Both the position numbers and the translations under genes were made by a program. From contig CP170191.1 of assembly GCA_042434945.1 (NCBI GenBank), positions 1,364,001 through 1,428,000 on the forward strand: a stretch of DNA of 64,000 nucleotides, written 5' to 3'. Source of the stretch: Escherichia hormaechei_A (lineage in GTDB: Bacteria > Pseudomonadota > Gammaproteobacteria > Enterobacterales > Enterobacteriaceae). Of this stretch, positions 35,722-45,514 are shown in pieces (positions within the stretch are counted from its first letter, which is position 1; every line of letters starts with the position of its first letter). Under the pieces are notes generated by a model. That model saw nothing but the letters and a program-made list of their open reading frames with translations. It searched no databases and had not been told where the DNA came from.

Positions 35722-36936
35722 CTTTTTCCGTCGACAAAGTGCGGGCCGACTTTCCGGTGCTTTCTCGTGAGGTAAACGGTTTGCCGCTGGCTTATCTCGA
35801 CAGCGCCGCCAGTGCGCAGAAACCGGGCCAGGTGATTGACGCCGAGGCCGAGTTTTATCGTCACGGCTACGCGGCGGTGCATCGCGGTATTCATACCTTA
35901 AGCGCCCAGGCGACCGAGAAAATGGAGAACGTACGCAAGCAGGCATCGTTGTTTATCAACGCCCGTTCGGCGGAAGAGCTGGTGTTCGTCCGCGGCACGA
36001 CGGAAGGGATCAATCTGGTCGCCAATAGCTGGGGCAACAGCAACGTGCGGGCGGGCGATAACATCATCATAAGTCAGATGGAGCACCACGCTAACATTGT
36101 TCCCTGGCAGATGCTTTGCGCACGCGTTGGCGCAGAGCTGCGTGTGATCTCGCTCAATCCCGACGGTACGTTGCAACTGGAGACGCTGCCTACGCTGTTT
36201 GATGAGAAAACTCGCCTGCTGGCAATTACTCATGTCTCCAACGTGCTTGCACAGAAAATCCACTGGCGGAAATGATCACGCTTGCGCACCAGCATGGCGC
36301 AAAAGTGCTGGTGGATGGCGCTCAGGCGGTGATGCATCATCTGGTGGATGTTCAGGCGCTGGATTGCGACTTTTACGTGTTCTCCGGGCATAAACTGTAT
36401 GGCCCCACCGGAATTGGCATTCTTTATGTCAAAGAAGCCTTGTTGCAGGAGATGCCGCCGTGGGAAGGGGGCGGTTCATGATCGCCACCGTCAGCCTGAC
36501 GGACGGCACAACCTACGCCCGTGCGCCCTGGCGCTTCGAGGCGGGTACGCCCAACACGGGCGGGATCATCGGGCTGGGCGCGGCCATTAGCTACGTCTCT
36601 GAAACGGGGCTGGCGGCGATTCAGGAGTACGAACAGCAGCTGATGCATTATGCCTTGCAGGAGCTGGCCAGCGTCCCGGAACTGACCTTATATGGCCCTG
36701 CTGACCGTCTGGGTGTGATAGCCTTCAACCTCGGCAAGCATCACGCCTATGATGTAGGCAGTTTCCTTGATAATTACGGCGTCGCCGTACGTACCGGGCA
36801 TCACTGCGCGATGCCGCTGATGGCGTATTATCAGGTACCGGCTATGTGCCGCGCATCGCTGGTGATGTACAACACAACGGAAGAGGTCGACAGACTGGTG
36901 GCGGGACTAAAACGTATTCACCAGCTGCTTGGCTAA
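35718..36936 (+). pseudogene. sufS: Cysteine desulfurase SufS, broken by two 1-base deletions
   Basis: SufS strips sulfur from cysteine for the Suf pathway. The reading frame changes twice: 35718-36275 (start to ...THVSNVL), then the frame of 36272-36481 (containing [10 protein letters not shown] with the PLP lysine), then the frame of 36460-36936 (containing RTGHHCAMPLM with the catalytic Cys). Breaks lie near 36246-36250 (about GTGCTTGCACAG) and 36476-36479 (GGTTCATG). The span is 1219 bp, exactly two short of the 1221 bp of a 406-residue SufS, so the coding content is otherwise complete. As written, translation stops after 185 codons. The first two parts look like E. coli, the last does not. 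Either a real double mutation or sequencing/assembly error. Confidence 0.88.
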
Positions 36937-36950
36937 CGGAGAGGCGAGAG

Positions 36951-37367
36951 ATGGCAGATTTGCCGGACAGAGATAAATTGCTGCGCAACTTTGGGCGTTG
37001 CGCGAACTGGGAAGAGAAATACCTTTATATTATCGAGCTGGGCCAGCGCCTGCCGCCGCTCAGCGAAGAGGCGCATAACCCGGACAACATCATTCAGGGC
37101 TGCCAGAGCCAGGTCTGGATCCTGATGCAACAGACGGATGAAGGCGTAATTGAATTACAGGGTGACAGCGATGCCGCCATTGTGAAGGGGCTTATTGCCG
37201 TCGTATTTATTCTTTATCACCAGATGTCGGCGCAGGATATTGTCGCCTTTGACGTTCGCCCGTGGTTTGAAAAAATGGCCTTAACCCAGCACCTCACCCC
37301 GTCCCGATCCCAGGGGCTGGAAGCGATGATCCGCGCCATACGCGCCAAAGCCGCAATCCTTAGCTAA
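36951..37367 (+). CDS. sufE: Sulfur acceptor protein SufE
   Basis: A 138-residue protein that takes persulfide from SufS and passes it to SufB. The acceptor Cys lies in IIQGCQSQVWI (about residue 51). The C-terminal half matches E. coli closely (RPWFEKMALTQHLTPSRSQG) but the N-terminal half shows many substitutions, so this gene looks native rather than E. coli-derived. The start at 36951 has GAGAG upstream. It is the last gene of the operon. Confidence 0.95.
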   Translation: MADLPDRDKLLRNFGRCANWEEKYLYIIELGQRLPPLSEEAHNPDNIIQGCQSQVWILMQQTDEGVIELQGDSDAAIVKGLIAVVFILYHQMSAQDIVAFDVRPWFEKMALTQHLTPSRSQGLEAMIRAIRAKAAILS

Positions 37368-37395
37368 ACTGACAGAACAGCATTCATTCTGTTTC

Positions 37396-37424
37396 GCGAG
37401 GTGGTTTCCACCTCGCTGGTTTTT
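37396..37424 (+). terminator. Terminator of the suf operon
   Basis: Perfect 9-3-9 hairpin GCGAGGTGG-TTT-CCACCTCGC followed by TGGTTTTT, 28 bp after sufE. Confidence 0.88.
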
Positions 37425-37464
37425 CAGCTTTCTGACGTTTGGTCAGTGAATAAGGAATCTCAGC

Positions 37465-38478
37465 ATGAAGCGCGCGTCTCTAATTACTCTATTACTCCTT
37501 GGTTCGCTCAGTGCTGTTAATTCAGCCTGGGCGGTTGATTATCCTTTACCGCCCGCAGGCAGCCGCCTGATTGGGCAAAACCAGACATACACCATTCAGG
37601 AAGGTGACAATAAACTTCAGTCTATCGCTCGTCGCTTTAATACCGCCGCACAGCTCATCCTTGAAACCAATAATACCATTGCTCCGGTGAACCCTGCGCC
37701 AGGAACGGTCATTACCATCCCTTCCCAGATGCTACTGCCGGACACCGAGCGTGAGGGCATTGTGGTGAATCTGGCGGAGCTGCGTCTTTACTTCTATCCG
37801 CCTGGCGAAAATATCGTGCAGGTCTATCCGCTGGGCATTGGTCAGCTTGGGCTGGAAACACCGGTCAGCACCACCCGTGTGAGTCAGAAAATCCCTAACC
37901 CTACCTGGACCCCCACTGCGGGCATCAGAGCGCGCTCACTGGCCCAGGGCATTAAACTGCCGCCTGTGGTACCCGCAGGGCCAAATAACCCGCTGGGGCG
38001 CTTTGCGCTTCGTCTGGGTATCGGGAATGGGGAATATCTTATTCACGGCACCAGCGCGCCGGACAGCGTAGGGTTGCGGGTCAGCTCGGGTTGTATGCGA
38101 ATGAATGCGCCGGATATCAAAGCGTTGTTTGAGCAAGTGCGCGTCGGCACGCGGGTGCAGATCATCAATGAGCCGGTGAAGTTCTCCGTCGAGCCGGACG
38201 GCAAACGTTATATCGAGGTGCACAGGCCGCTGGCGCAGGCTGAGGGCGAAAACCCACAGACGGTGCCGTTCACGCACTCGGCGGCGTTTACCGCCTTTGC
38301 AGCGGAGTCAGGTAGCGATAAAACGCAAATCGACAAGGCCCTGGCGCGCAGAGCGGGGATCCCGGTTGCCGTGTCAGCAGGCAGTGGTTCTTCAGCCAGC
38401 AATTCTGTCCTGTCGGTACAGAACAGTCGTGTCTCAGCGGCGGTGGCGGAAGGCGAGGGAGAGAAAGCGCTTCAGTAG
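37465..38478 (+). CDS. ldtE: L,D-transpeptidase LdtE (YnhG)
   Basis: A 337-residue periplasmic enzyme that makes 3-3 (meso-DAP to meso-DAP) crosslinks in peptidoglycan. It has a signal peptide (to about AWA-VDY), a LysM-like segment (YTIQEGDNKLQSIARRFN, about 45-90) and a YkuD domain with the catalytic pattern HGTSAPDSVG ... SSGCMRM, Cys210. The C-terminal tail is Ser/Ala-rich and low in complexity. Position between suf and lpp is as in E. coli. Confidence 0.93.
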   Translation: MKRASLITLLLLGSLSAVNSAWAVDYPLPPAGSRLIGQNQTYTIQEGDNKLQSIARRFNTAAQLILETNNTIAPVNPAPGTVITIPSQMLLPDTEREGIVVNLAELRLYFYPPGENIVQVYPLGIGQLGLETPVSTTRVSQKIPNPTWTPTAGIRARSLAQGIKLPPVVPAGPNNPLGRFALRLGIGNGEYLIHGTSAPDSVGLRVSSGCMRMNAPDIKALFEQVRVGTRVQIINEPVKFSVEPDGKRYIEVHRPLAQAEGENPQTVPFTHSAAFTAFAAESGSDKTQIDKALARRAGIPVAVSAGSGSSASNSVLSVQNSRVSAAVAEGEGEKALQ

Positions 38479-38490
38479 AGGTTTGACGAA

Positions 38491-38525
38491 GACAAAAAAA
38501 ATGGCGCACAATGTGCGCCATTTTT
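38491..38525. terminator. Bidirectional terminator between ldtE and lpp
   Basis: ATGGCGCAC-AAT-GTGCGCCAT palindrome (38501-38521) flanked by A-run on the left and T-run on the right, serving convergent ldtE and lpp. Confidence 0.92.
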
Positions 38526-38541
38526 CACTTCACAGGTACTA

Positions 38542-38850
<309 letters not shown>

Positions 38851-39033
38851 AATATTTTTTTGATGGGAAGGCACTTATTTTTGATCGTTCGCTCAAAGAA
38901 GCATCGAACGCTGGGTTTTAGATAAAAAAATTGAGAGAAAACAGGATGCTTCCATCGGATTCATCTTAGATAAAGTGAGATTATATAGTGAAATCCGATT
39001 TGATTTTTTATTGCTTCTGGTTATCGATTAAAT

Positions 39034-39057
39034 AAAAAAAGCGCCCATCAGGGCGCT
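39034..39057 (-). terminator. Terminator of pykF
   Basis: AGCGCCC-ATCA-GGGCGCT hairpin with seven T following on the minus strand, 32 bp downstream of pykF. Confidence 0.9.
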
Positions 39058-39088
39058 TCGATATACAAATTAATTCACAAAAGCAATA

Positions 39089-40501
39089 TTACAGGACGTG
39101 AACAGATGCGGTGTTAGTAGTGCCGCTCGGTACCAGTGCACCAGAAACCATAACTACAACGTCACCTTTGTGTGCCAGACCGCTCTGCAGAGCCAGTTCT
39201 TTACCCAGACGGTAGAAATCATCAGTAGAAGTGATCTCTTTAACAAGCTGCGGCACAACGCCTTTGCTCAGTACCAACTGATGAGCCGTTTTTTCGTTGG
39301 TGGTCAGTGCCAGGATGGTGGCATCCGGGAAGTATTTACGTACTGCGCGAGCAGATTTACCGCCCTGAGTAGCAACCACGATCAGCGGAGCATCCAGTTT
39401 TTCAGCAGTTTCAACGGCACCACGGCATACCGCTTCGGTAATGCGCAGTTTACGGTTGTCATTGTTGAACTCGAGACGGCTGTTCATCACGCGGTCGGTA
39501 CGTTCGCAGATGGTCGCCATGATAGAAACCGCTTCCAGCGGGTATTTACCTTTTGCGGATTCACCAGACAGCATCACTGCATCAGTACCGTCGAGGATGG
39601 CGTTTGCAACGTCACCGGCTTCTGCGCGAGTCGGGCGTGGGTTTTTGATCATGGAATCCAGCATCTGGGTCGCAGTGATAACGACTTTACGTGCACGGAT
39701 ACATTTTTCGATCATCATCTTCTGGGCGAAGATAACTTCTTCTACCGGGATTTCTACACCCAGGTCGCCACGCGCAACCATGATGCCGTCAGAGGCTTCG
39801 AGGATTTCGTCGAAGTTGTTGAGGCCTTCCTGGTTTTCGATTTTGGAGATGATGTGGATGTTTTCGCCGCCGTGCGCTTTCAGGTGCTCACGGATTTCGA
39901 TAACGTCAGAACGCTTACGAATAAAGGAAGCAGCAACAAAGTCTACGCCTTGTTCGCAACCAAAGATCAGGTCCTGTTTGTCTTTTTCAGCCAGTGCTGG
40001 CAGAGCAATGGAAACGCCAGGCAGGTTCACACCTTTGTTTTCGCCCAGGTCACCGTTGTTCAGCACTTTACAGATAACTTTGTTACCTTCAATGGCGGTA
40101 ACTTCCATACCGATCAGACCATCGTCAACCAGTACGGTGTTGCCAACAGACAGGTCAGTAGTGAAACCTTCATACGTTACCGCAACCATTTCGCTGTTGC
40201 CGATAACAGATTTATCAGTGGTGAAAGTAAAGGTCTGACCAGCTTTCAGAGAAACGTCGTTACCGCCTTCCAGTTTCATGGTGCGGATTTCCGGACCTTT
40301 GGTATCAAGCAGGATAGCGGCGGTTTTACCAGTTTTGCTCATCACGTTGCGCAGATTCTGAATGCGCTGACCGTGTTCTGCATAGTCACCATGAGAGAAG
40401 TTCAGACGCATAACGTTCATGCCAGCGTCCAGCATTTTAGCTAACATCTCTTCAGATTCGGTTTTCGGTCCGATGGTGCAAACAATTTTGGTCTTTTTCA
40501 T
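39089..40501 (-). CDS. pykF: Pyruvate kinase I PykF
   Basis: 470 residues; converts PEP + ADP to pyruvate + ATP and is activated by fructose-1,6-bisphosphate. The start at 40501 ([16 protein letters not shown]) is the known one; 72 upstream in-frame codons are leader. Motifs include [17 protein letters not shown], the substrate/Mg site [17 protein letters not shown] and the [13 protein letters not shown] region. The protein looks the same as E. coli PykF, which is conserved across enterics, so it does not by itself indicate transfer. Confidence 0.97.
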
Positions 40502-40706
40502 GACAGTCTTAGTCTTTAAGTTGAGAAGGATGGGAGAAACTTGCTTTCTGGGCGCACTGCCGGAAAGCGAATCCGGTATTACGAAAGTGGTGGTGCCTCG
40601 CTCTAAGGATAGGTGACATCGAAAAAGCGTGCAGAGGAATGTGTGCTTGTGTCTCAGCCCAACGTGAGTGCCTGTTTTTGAGTCGTTGAGTTCTACAGTC
40701 CAAAGT

Positions 40707-40722
40707 GCTGAAACCATTCAAG
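40707..40722. promoter_or_regulatory. Cra (FruR)-like operator of pykF
   Basis: GCTGAAACCATTCAAG fits the Cra consensus and lies about 210 bp upstream of the pykF start, near the expected promoter; Cra represses pykF in E. coli. The remaining 40502-40879 interval is leader and promoter sequence, plus an imperfect hairpin at about 40850-40870, and holds no gene. Confidence 0.78.
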
Positions 40723-40879
40723 AGTCAATTGGCGCGCATTATACGCTGAAATTTAATCCAAAAGGAAAACAAAAACAGCGTTTCAAAAAAATCTGTGCAG
40801 ATTCACATAAGTTTGTTATCAAGGCGTTAAGGTCTAATGCCATCTTATGACGGCAGGCGCAACGCCCGCCGTTTTTTGC

Positions 40880-42025
40880 TTACTTTTCCAGCGCCTGCTG
40901 AAGGTCGGCGATCAGATCCTTCGCATCCTCAATCCCCACCGACAGGCGGATAAGCTGCGGCACAATGCCGTTTGCAAGACGCTGCGCCAGTGGTATGGAG
41001 GCGTGGGTCATGCTGTAGGGCTGGCTCACCAGACTCTCCACACCGCCCAGACTTTCCGCCAGGGTAAAGAGCGTAAGATGACGGATCACCTCTGCCGCGC
41101 GTTGCACATCGCCTTTAATCACAACGGAGATCATGCCGCCCGGCAGCGCCATTTGTCTGCGTGCCAGCGCATACTGGGGATGTGACGCCAGCCCGGGATA
41201 GAACACGCGGTCTACCTGCGGATGCTGCTCCAGCCATTGCGCAATTGCCAGTGCGTTGGCGCTGTGCTTCTCAACGCGCAGAGCGAGGGTGCGAATCCCC
41301 CGCAGCGTCAGGAAACTGCTGAACGGATCCAGAACGCCGCCAACCGCGTTTTGCAGATAGCCCAGACGCTCCGCGAGATCCTTATTTGCCCCGACAACAG
41401 CCAGCCCGGCAACCACGTCTGAATGACCGTTGAGATATTTAGTGGCGGAGTGGACCACTATATCGAACCCCGCCTCCAGCGGCCGGTGAATGACCGGGGA
41501 GGCAAAGGTATTATCCGCCACGCTGATCGCATTATGGCGCCGGGCAATGTCCGCGATGGCCTCCAGGTCGGCCAGTTTCAGCAGCGGGTTCGTTGGCGTT
41601 TCCACCCAGATCATGCGCGTGTCCGGGCGAATGGCGGCCTCAAGCCCGGCTACATCGTCCGGCTTAACCCAGCTCACCTGTAACCCGCTGCTGCGCTTGC
41701 GCACGTTTTCGATCAGGCGATACGTACCGCCATACACGTCGTCAATGGCGACGATATGGCTGTCTTTATCCAGCAGTTCGAGCACGGTGGAAATGGCTGC
41801 CAGCCCTGACGCGAAAGCGTACCCGCGCGTGCCGCCTTCCAGTTCGGCGATGGCGGTCTCCAGCGCGTGGCGGGTTGGATTGCCGCTCCGGGAGTATTCG
41901 TAGCCGGTATGTTCACCCGGTGCCGGTTGCGCAAACGTCGACGTGGCGTAAATTGGCGGCATCACGGCGCCGTGCGGGTCGTGATACTCACCGCTGTGAA
42001 CGCTGAGGGTGGCCAGGTTTTTCAT
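40880..42025 (-). CDS. Cystathionine gamma-lyase/synthase-type PLP enzyme
   Basis: 381 residues of the Cys/Met-metabolism PLP family. The PLP lysine is Lys196 in VHSATKYLNGHSD, and the N-terminal SGNPTRHALE and ASGLAAIST blocks bind the cofactor phosphate. Gamma-lyase and gamma-synthase cannot be separated by motif alone, but pairing with a cystathionine beta-synthase 12 bp upstream argues for gamma-lyase: cystathionine to cysteine + 2-oxobutyrate + ammonia. The start at 42025 has AGGAG seven bases before it. Confidence 0.88.
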   Translation of the reverse strand: MKNLATLSVHSGEYHDPHGAVMPPIYATSTFAQPAPGEHTGYEYSRSGNPTRHALETAIAELEGGTRGYAFASGLAAISTVLELLDKDSHIVAIDDVYGGTYRLIENVRKRSSGLQVSWVKPDDVAGLEAAIRPDTRMIWVETPTNPLLKLADLEAIADIARRHNAISVADNTFASPVIHRPLEAGFDIVVHSATKYLNGHSDVVAGLAVVGANKDLAERLGYLQNAVGGVLDPFSSFLTLRGIRTLALRVEKHSANALAIAQWLEQHPQVDRVFYPGLASHPQYALARRQMALPGGMISVVIKGDVQRAAEVIRHLTLFTLAESLGGVESLVSQPYSMTHASIPLAQRLANGIVPQLIRLSVGIEDAKDLIADLQQALEK

Positions 42026-42037
42026 CTTTTGCTCCTT

Positions 42038-43408
42038 TTATTTTGTCAGGCGGTTACGCCAGGCGGTGAGTACGTCACTGCGTGTGATCAGACCCAGAAA
42101 GCGATCTTCGTCATAAATAATCGCCACCAGGCCACGGTCAAAGATGGCGTACAGGGCGCTCTCCGGGGCCTGCTTATCCAGATATTCGACCTGACGCGTC
42201 ATGGCCGCCGTCACGGGGAGAGAGAAGCGATCGGCATCTCCCCCGATGTGTCGCAGCAGGTCCCACTCGTCGATGATGCCGACGACCTTGTCGTTATCGA
42301 GCACCGGCAGCTGGGAGATGTCGTACAGGCGCATGCGGGCCAGCACGGTGGAAAGCGTGTCGTCCGGGGCGGCAGTCACCGTCGCGCCTTCATCGTGGCG
42401 CAGGGCAATATAGTCCGAGAGATCGCCTGCCTGCGGACGCGAAATCAGCCCCTGCTGGCGCATCCAGTCGTCGTTGAACATCTTCGAGAGGTATTTATTG
42501 CCGCTGTCGCAGGCGAAGGTGACCACACGTTTTGGCGTAGTCTGCGCCTGGCAATATTTCAGCGCCGCCGCCAGCAGCGTGCCGGTGGAGGAGCCTGCCA
42601 GGATCCCTTCCGTTTTTAGCAGATCGCGGGCGGTGGTGAACGCCTCGCGATCGGTAATGCGCCAGGCGCGGTTAACCCCTTCGATGTGCGCCAGCGGAGG
42701 GATAAAGTCTTCGCCAATCCCTTCAACCAGCCACGATCCGGCATCGTGATGGTGTCCGGTTTCAACCTGGTCCGCCAGCACCGACCCGGCCGGATCGGCA
42801 AGCACAAATTCCGTCTGCGGCGAATGTTCTGCAAACCACGCCTGTAAGCCACCCAGCGTACCGCCGGACCCCACGCCGACGACGATGGCATCGATCTGGC
42901 CGTCAAGCTGTTCAAACAGTTCCGGTGCGGTAGTGGTGCGGTGCGCTAGCGGATTGGCCGCGTTATTGAACTGATCAATATAAAACGCGCCTGGCAGTTC
43001 GTTCGCCAGCCGCCGGGCATAATCCTGGTAGTAGGCCGGATGCCCTTTATTCACATCTGAACGGGTCAGCACGACCTGCGCCCCTAACGCGCGCAGGTGG
43101 AAAATCTTCTCGCGGCTCATTTTGTCCGGCACCACCAGGATCAGCGAGTAGCCCTTCTGCGCCGCAATCAACGCCAGCCCCAGGCCGGTGTTCCCCGCCG
43201 TGGCTTCAATAATGGTGCCGCCGGGCCGTAGCTGGCCCGTACGCTCGGCTTCATTAATCATCGACAACGCGACGCGGTCTTTAATCGAGCCGCCGGGATT
43301 CTGGTTTTCCAGCTTCAGAAACAGCGAGCAGGGGCCGGTGTCCAGCTTGTGCAGCTGGATGAGCGGCGTACGGCCAATCAGTTCGGTGACGGAGTGGTAA
43401 AGCGTCAT
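42038..43408 (-). CDS. Cystathionine beta-synthase with C-terminal CBS pair
   Basis: 456 residues. The fold-II PLP domain carries Lys43 in NPGGSIKDR and the phosphate loop GVGSGGTLGG; two CBS domains follow from about residue 335 (TVLARMRLYDISQLPVLDND; YDEDRFLGLITRSDVLTAWR). It joins homocysteine (or an O-acetylserine-type partner) and serine to cystathionine; no N-terminal haem domain is present, unlike animal enzymes. I chose the ATG at 43408 because AGGA is seven bases upstream; an ATG at 43414 is too close to it. With the downstream lyase it forms a reverse transsulfuration operon, a pathway that E. coli lacks. Confidence 0.88.
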   Translation of the reverse strand: MTLYHSVTELIGRTPLIQLHKLDTGPCSLFLKLENQNPGGSIKDRVALSMINEAERTGQLRPGGTIIEATAGNTGLGLALIAAQKGYSLILVVPDKMSREKIFHLRALGAQVVLTRSDVNKGHPAYYQDYARRLANELPGAFYIDQFNNAANPLAHRTTTAPELFEQLDGQIDAIVVGVGSGGTLGGLQAWFAEHSPQTEFVLADPAGSVLADQVETGHHHDAGSWLVEGIGEDFIPPLAHIEGVNRAWRITDREAFTTARDLLKTEGILAGSSTGTLLAAALKYCQAQTTPKRVVTFACDSGNKYLSKMFNDDWMRQQGLISRPQAGDLSDYIALRHDEGATVTAAPDDTLSTVLARMRLYDISQLPVLDNDKVVGIIDEWDLLRHIGGDADRFSLPVTAAMTRQVEYLDKQAPESALYAIFDRGLVAIIYDEDRFLGLITRSDVLTAWRNRLTK

Positions 43409-43807
43409 GGTCATGTCCTGTGAAGAGGTGATGACCGGATGATAGAACCATGAAATTTTCTCAATAAAGAACCTTTCACTGAGTTTTAGAACGGAAAGGA
43501 ATAATCCTTGTGTTTTCAGATGGAAAGACAGCAAGACGTAAAGTTGTCCGGATGTGAGGATGGCTATATCCGCATAAAGTGCTGCAAAATTAGCCGATTT
43601 CGTCGGGTGAGTAAGACCTGATATGCAAATGGCAGATAATTATTGCTGATATTCATCTAAATGCTTTTCACCCGCCAGTTCGCTGCTTATTCCTGAGCAT
43701 TATAAGAAATTCTTTTTTGGTCATTTAAAAGCTGATAACGGCTGTTTACTATCTTTTGGACATCCATACTGCTAAACCGCTATATGCGAAACGGATAACG
43801 AATAAGA
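43409..43807. promoter_or_regulatory. Divergent promoter region between CBS and metN-like genes
   Basis: A 399-bp AT-rich interval without a convincing ORF. It must carry back-to-back promoters for the transsulfuration pair and the importer. I looked for tandem AGACGTCT MetJ boxes and found only weak partial matches, so control by CysB or another regulator is as likely. Confidence 0.5.
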
Positions 43808-44830
43808 ATGATTGTACTCAGCAATATTTCGAAGGTTTTTGACAACGGGAAACAGGCGCTGACAGCCGTTGATAACGTCAACCTGACGATAGAGCAGGGA
43901 CAGATTTACGGGATCATCGGTTACAGCGGGGCCGGGAAAAGTACGCTGATCCGTCTGCTGAACGGTCTGGAAAAGCCCAGCGCCGGCAGCGTCACCATTA
44001 ACGGTCAGGATATCTCCGCCGCGAAGGGAGAAGCGCTGCGTCAGGCACGCCTGAAAATCAGCATGGTGTTCCAGCACTTTAATCTGCTTTGGTCGCGCAC
44101 GGTGAAGGAAAACATCGCCTTTTCAATGCAAATTGCCGGTGTGCCAAAAGCGCAAATTCAGGCTCGCGTTGCCGAGCTGGTGGAGCTGGTCGGCCTGAAG
44201 GGGCGCGAGAATGCCTACCCATCCCAGCTGAGCGGCGGGCAAAAACAACGTGTGGGCATTGCCCGCGCGCTGGCCAATCATCCGGACGTACTGCTGTGTG
44301 ACGAAGCCACCTCGGCGCTGGATCCGCAGACCACCGATCAGATCCTCGATCTGCTCCTGGACATTAACCGTCGCTTTAACCTGACCATCGTACTCATTAC
44401 GCATGAGATGCACGTGGTGCGCAAAATCTGCGACCGCGTGGCGGTGATGGAAAACGGCAAGGTGGTAGAAGAGGGGGACGTGCTGAGCGTGTTTACGCAT
44501 CCGCAGCAGCCGATCACCCGGCAGTTTGTCCGCCAGGTGAGCCAGTACGCGGAGGAAGAGACCTTCAATACCGAACTGGCAAACGATCTGGAAGGCACGG
44601 TGATCAGGCTGACCTTCACCGGGCACAGCACGCACAGGCCGATCGTCGGTGAACTGACCCTGCGCTACGGCCTGCCGTTTAACATCCTGCACGGCAAAAT
44701 GACGCAAACCGCCCACGGTGTTTTCGGGCAGCTCTGGGTGCACGTGGTGGCATCGGACGAACAACTGAACAATATCCTCGCCGACCTGAAGCAAAGCGAT
44801 ATTGAAGGCGAGGTAATCAAGCATGACTGA
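43808..44830 (+). CDS. MetN-type ABC importer ATPase
   Basis: A 340-residue ATPase with Walker A GYSGAGKST, Q-loop FQHFNLL, signature LSGGQKQR, Walker B VLLCDEATSALD and a C-terminal NIL regulatory domain (about 265-335) that in MetN senses methionine. It overlaps the permease gene by eight bases. Next to transsulfuration genes, it probably energises import of methionine, cystine or a related sulfur compound. It is likely a second system besides the usual metNIQ. Confidence 0.9.
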   Translation: MIVLSNISKVFDNGKQALTAVDNVNLTIEQGQIYGIIGYSGAGKSTLIRLLNGLEKPSAGSVTINGQDISAAKGEALRQARLKISMVFQHFNLLWSRTVKENIAFSMQIAGVPKAQIQARVAELVELVGLKGRENAYPSQLSGGQKQRVGIARALANHPDVLLCDEATSALDPQTTDQILDLLLDINRRFNLTIVLITHEMHVVRKICDRVAVMENGKVVEEGDVLSVFTHPQQPITRQFVRQVSQYAEEETFNTELANDLEGTVIRLTFTGHSTHRPIVGELTLRYGLPFNILHGKMTQTAHGVFGQLWVHVVASDEQLNNILADLKQSDIEGEVIKHD

Positions 44831-45491
44831 AGAACTCTTTCCGCACCTGAAGTGGGATCAGCTTTGGGCTGCAACCCAGGAGACGCTTTACATGACCGCG
44901 CTTTCCGGCGTGGCGACGTTTGCCCTGGGGATCGCGCTCGGTCTGGCGCTGTTTTTAACCGCCCGCGGCGGGTTATTCCACAACCGCACGGTCTACAGCG
45001 TGATGTCGATTGTGGTGAACGTGTTCCGCTCGATTCCGTTCATCATTCTCATCGTTCTGCTGATCCCGTTCACCAAGACCGTTGTGGGGACCATTCTCGG
45101 CGCTAACGCTGCGCTGCCCGCCCTGATTGTGGGCGCGGCGCCGTTCTACGCCCGTCTGGTCGAGATTGCCTTGCGAGAAGTAGACAAAGGAGTCATTGAG
45201 GCCACGCGTTCGATGGGCGCGCGGCTGAGCACGTTAGTGTTTCGGGTTTTATTGCCGGAATCTTCACCCGCACTGGTTTCAGGTATGACGGTGACGCTGA
45301 TTGCGCTGGTGAGCTACAGCGCAATGGCAGGGGTGATAGGTGCCGGCGGTTTGGGAAATCTGGCTTATCTGGAAGGATTCCAGCGCAACCATGGTGACGT
45401 CACGCTGGTGGCAACGGTGACCATTCTGATCATCGTGTTCATTATCCAGTTCTGCGGCGATGCCATTACTTCACTGTTAGATAAACGCTAA
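44823..45491 (+). CDS. MetI-type ABC permease
   Basis: A 222-residue membrane protein with about five helices and the conserved EAA loop (VDKGVIEATRSMGARLSTLV), plus the MetI-typical MAGVIGAGGLGNLAYLEGFQ segment. It forms the channel of the importer with the ATPase before it and the binding protein after it. Confidence 0.91.
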   Translation: MTEELFPHLKWDQLWAATQETLYMTALSGVATFALGIALGLALFLTARGGLFHNRTVYSVMSIVVNVFRSIPFIILIVLLIPFTKTVVGTILGANAALPALIVGAAPFYARLVEIALREVDKGVIEATRSMGARLSTLVFRVLLPESSPALVSGMTVTLIALVSYSAMAGVIGAGGLGNLAYLEGFQRNHGDVTLVATVTILIIVFIIQFCGDAITSLLDKR

Positions 45492-45514
45492 TAAATACAC
45501 ACAGGAACCACATC

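Noticed and set aside
39098..40444. 448-codon open frame on the plus strand opposite pykF
   Set aside because: It mirrors the highly codon-biased pykF gene; the translation is low-complexity, lacks family similarity and has no ribosome site. It is a codon-usage shadow.
40849..40877. GC-rich hairpin with a T-run between cgl and pykF
   Set aside because: The stem has a mismatch, and the T-run is on the plus strand, where no gene ends; it is not a terminator of the minus-strand lyase gene.
43409..43807. MetJ operator upstream of the metN-like gene
   Set aside because: Only a single weak AGACGT-like segment is present; tandem met boxes are needed for a credible MetJ site.
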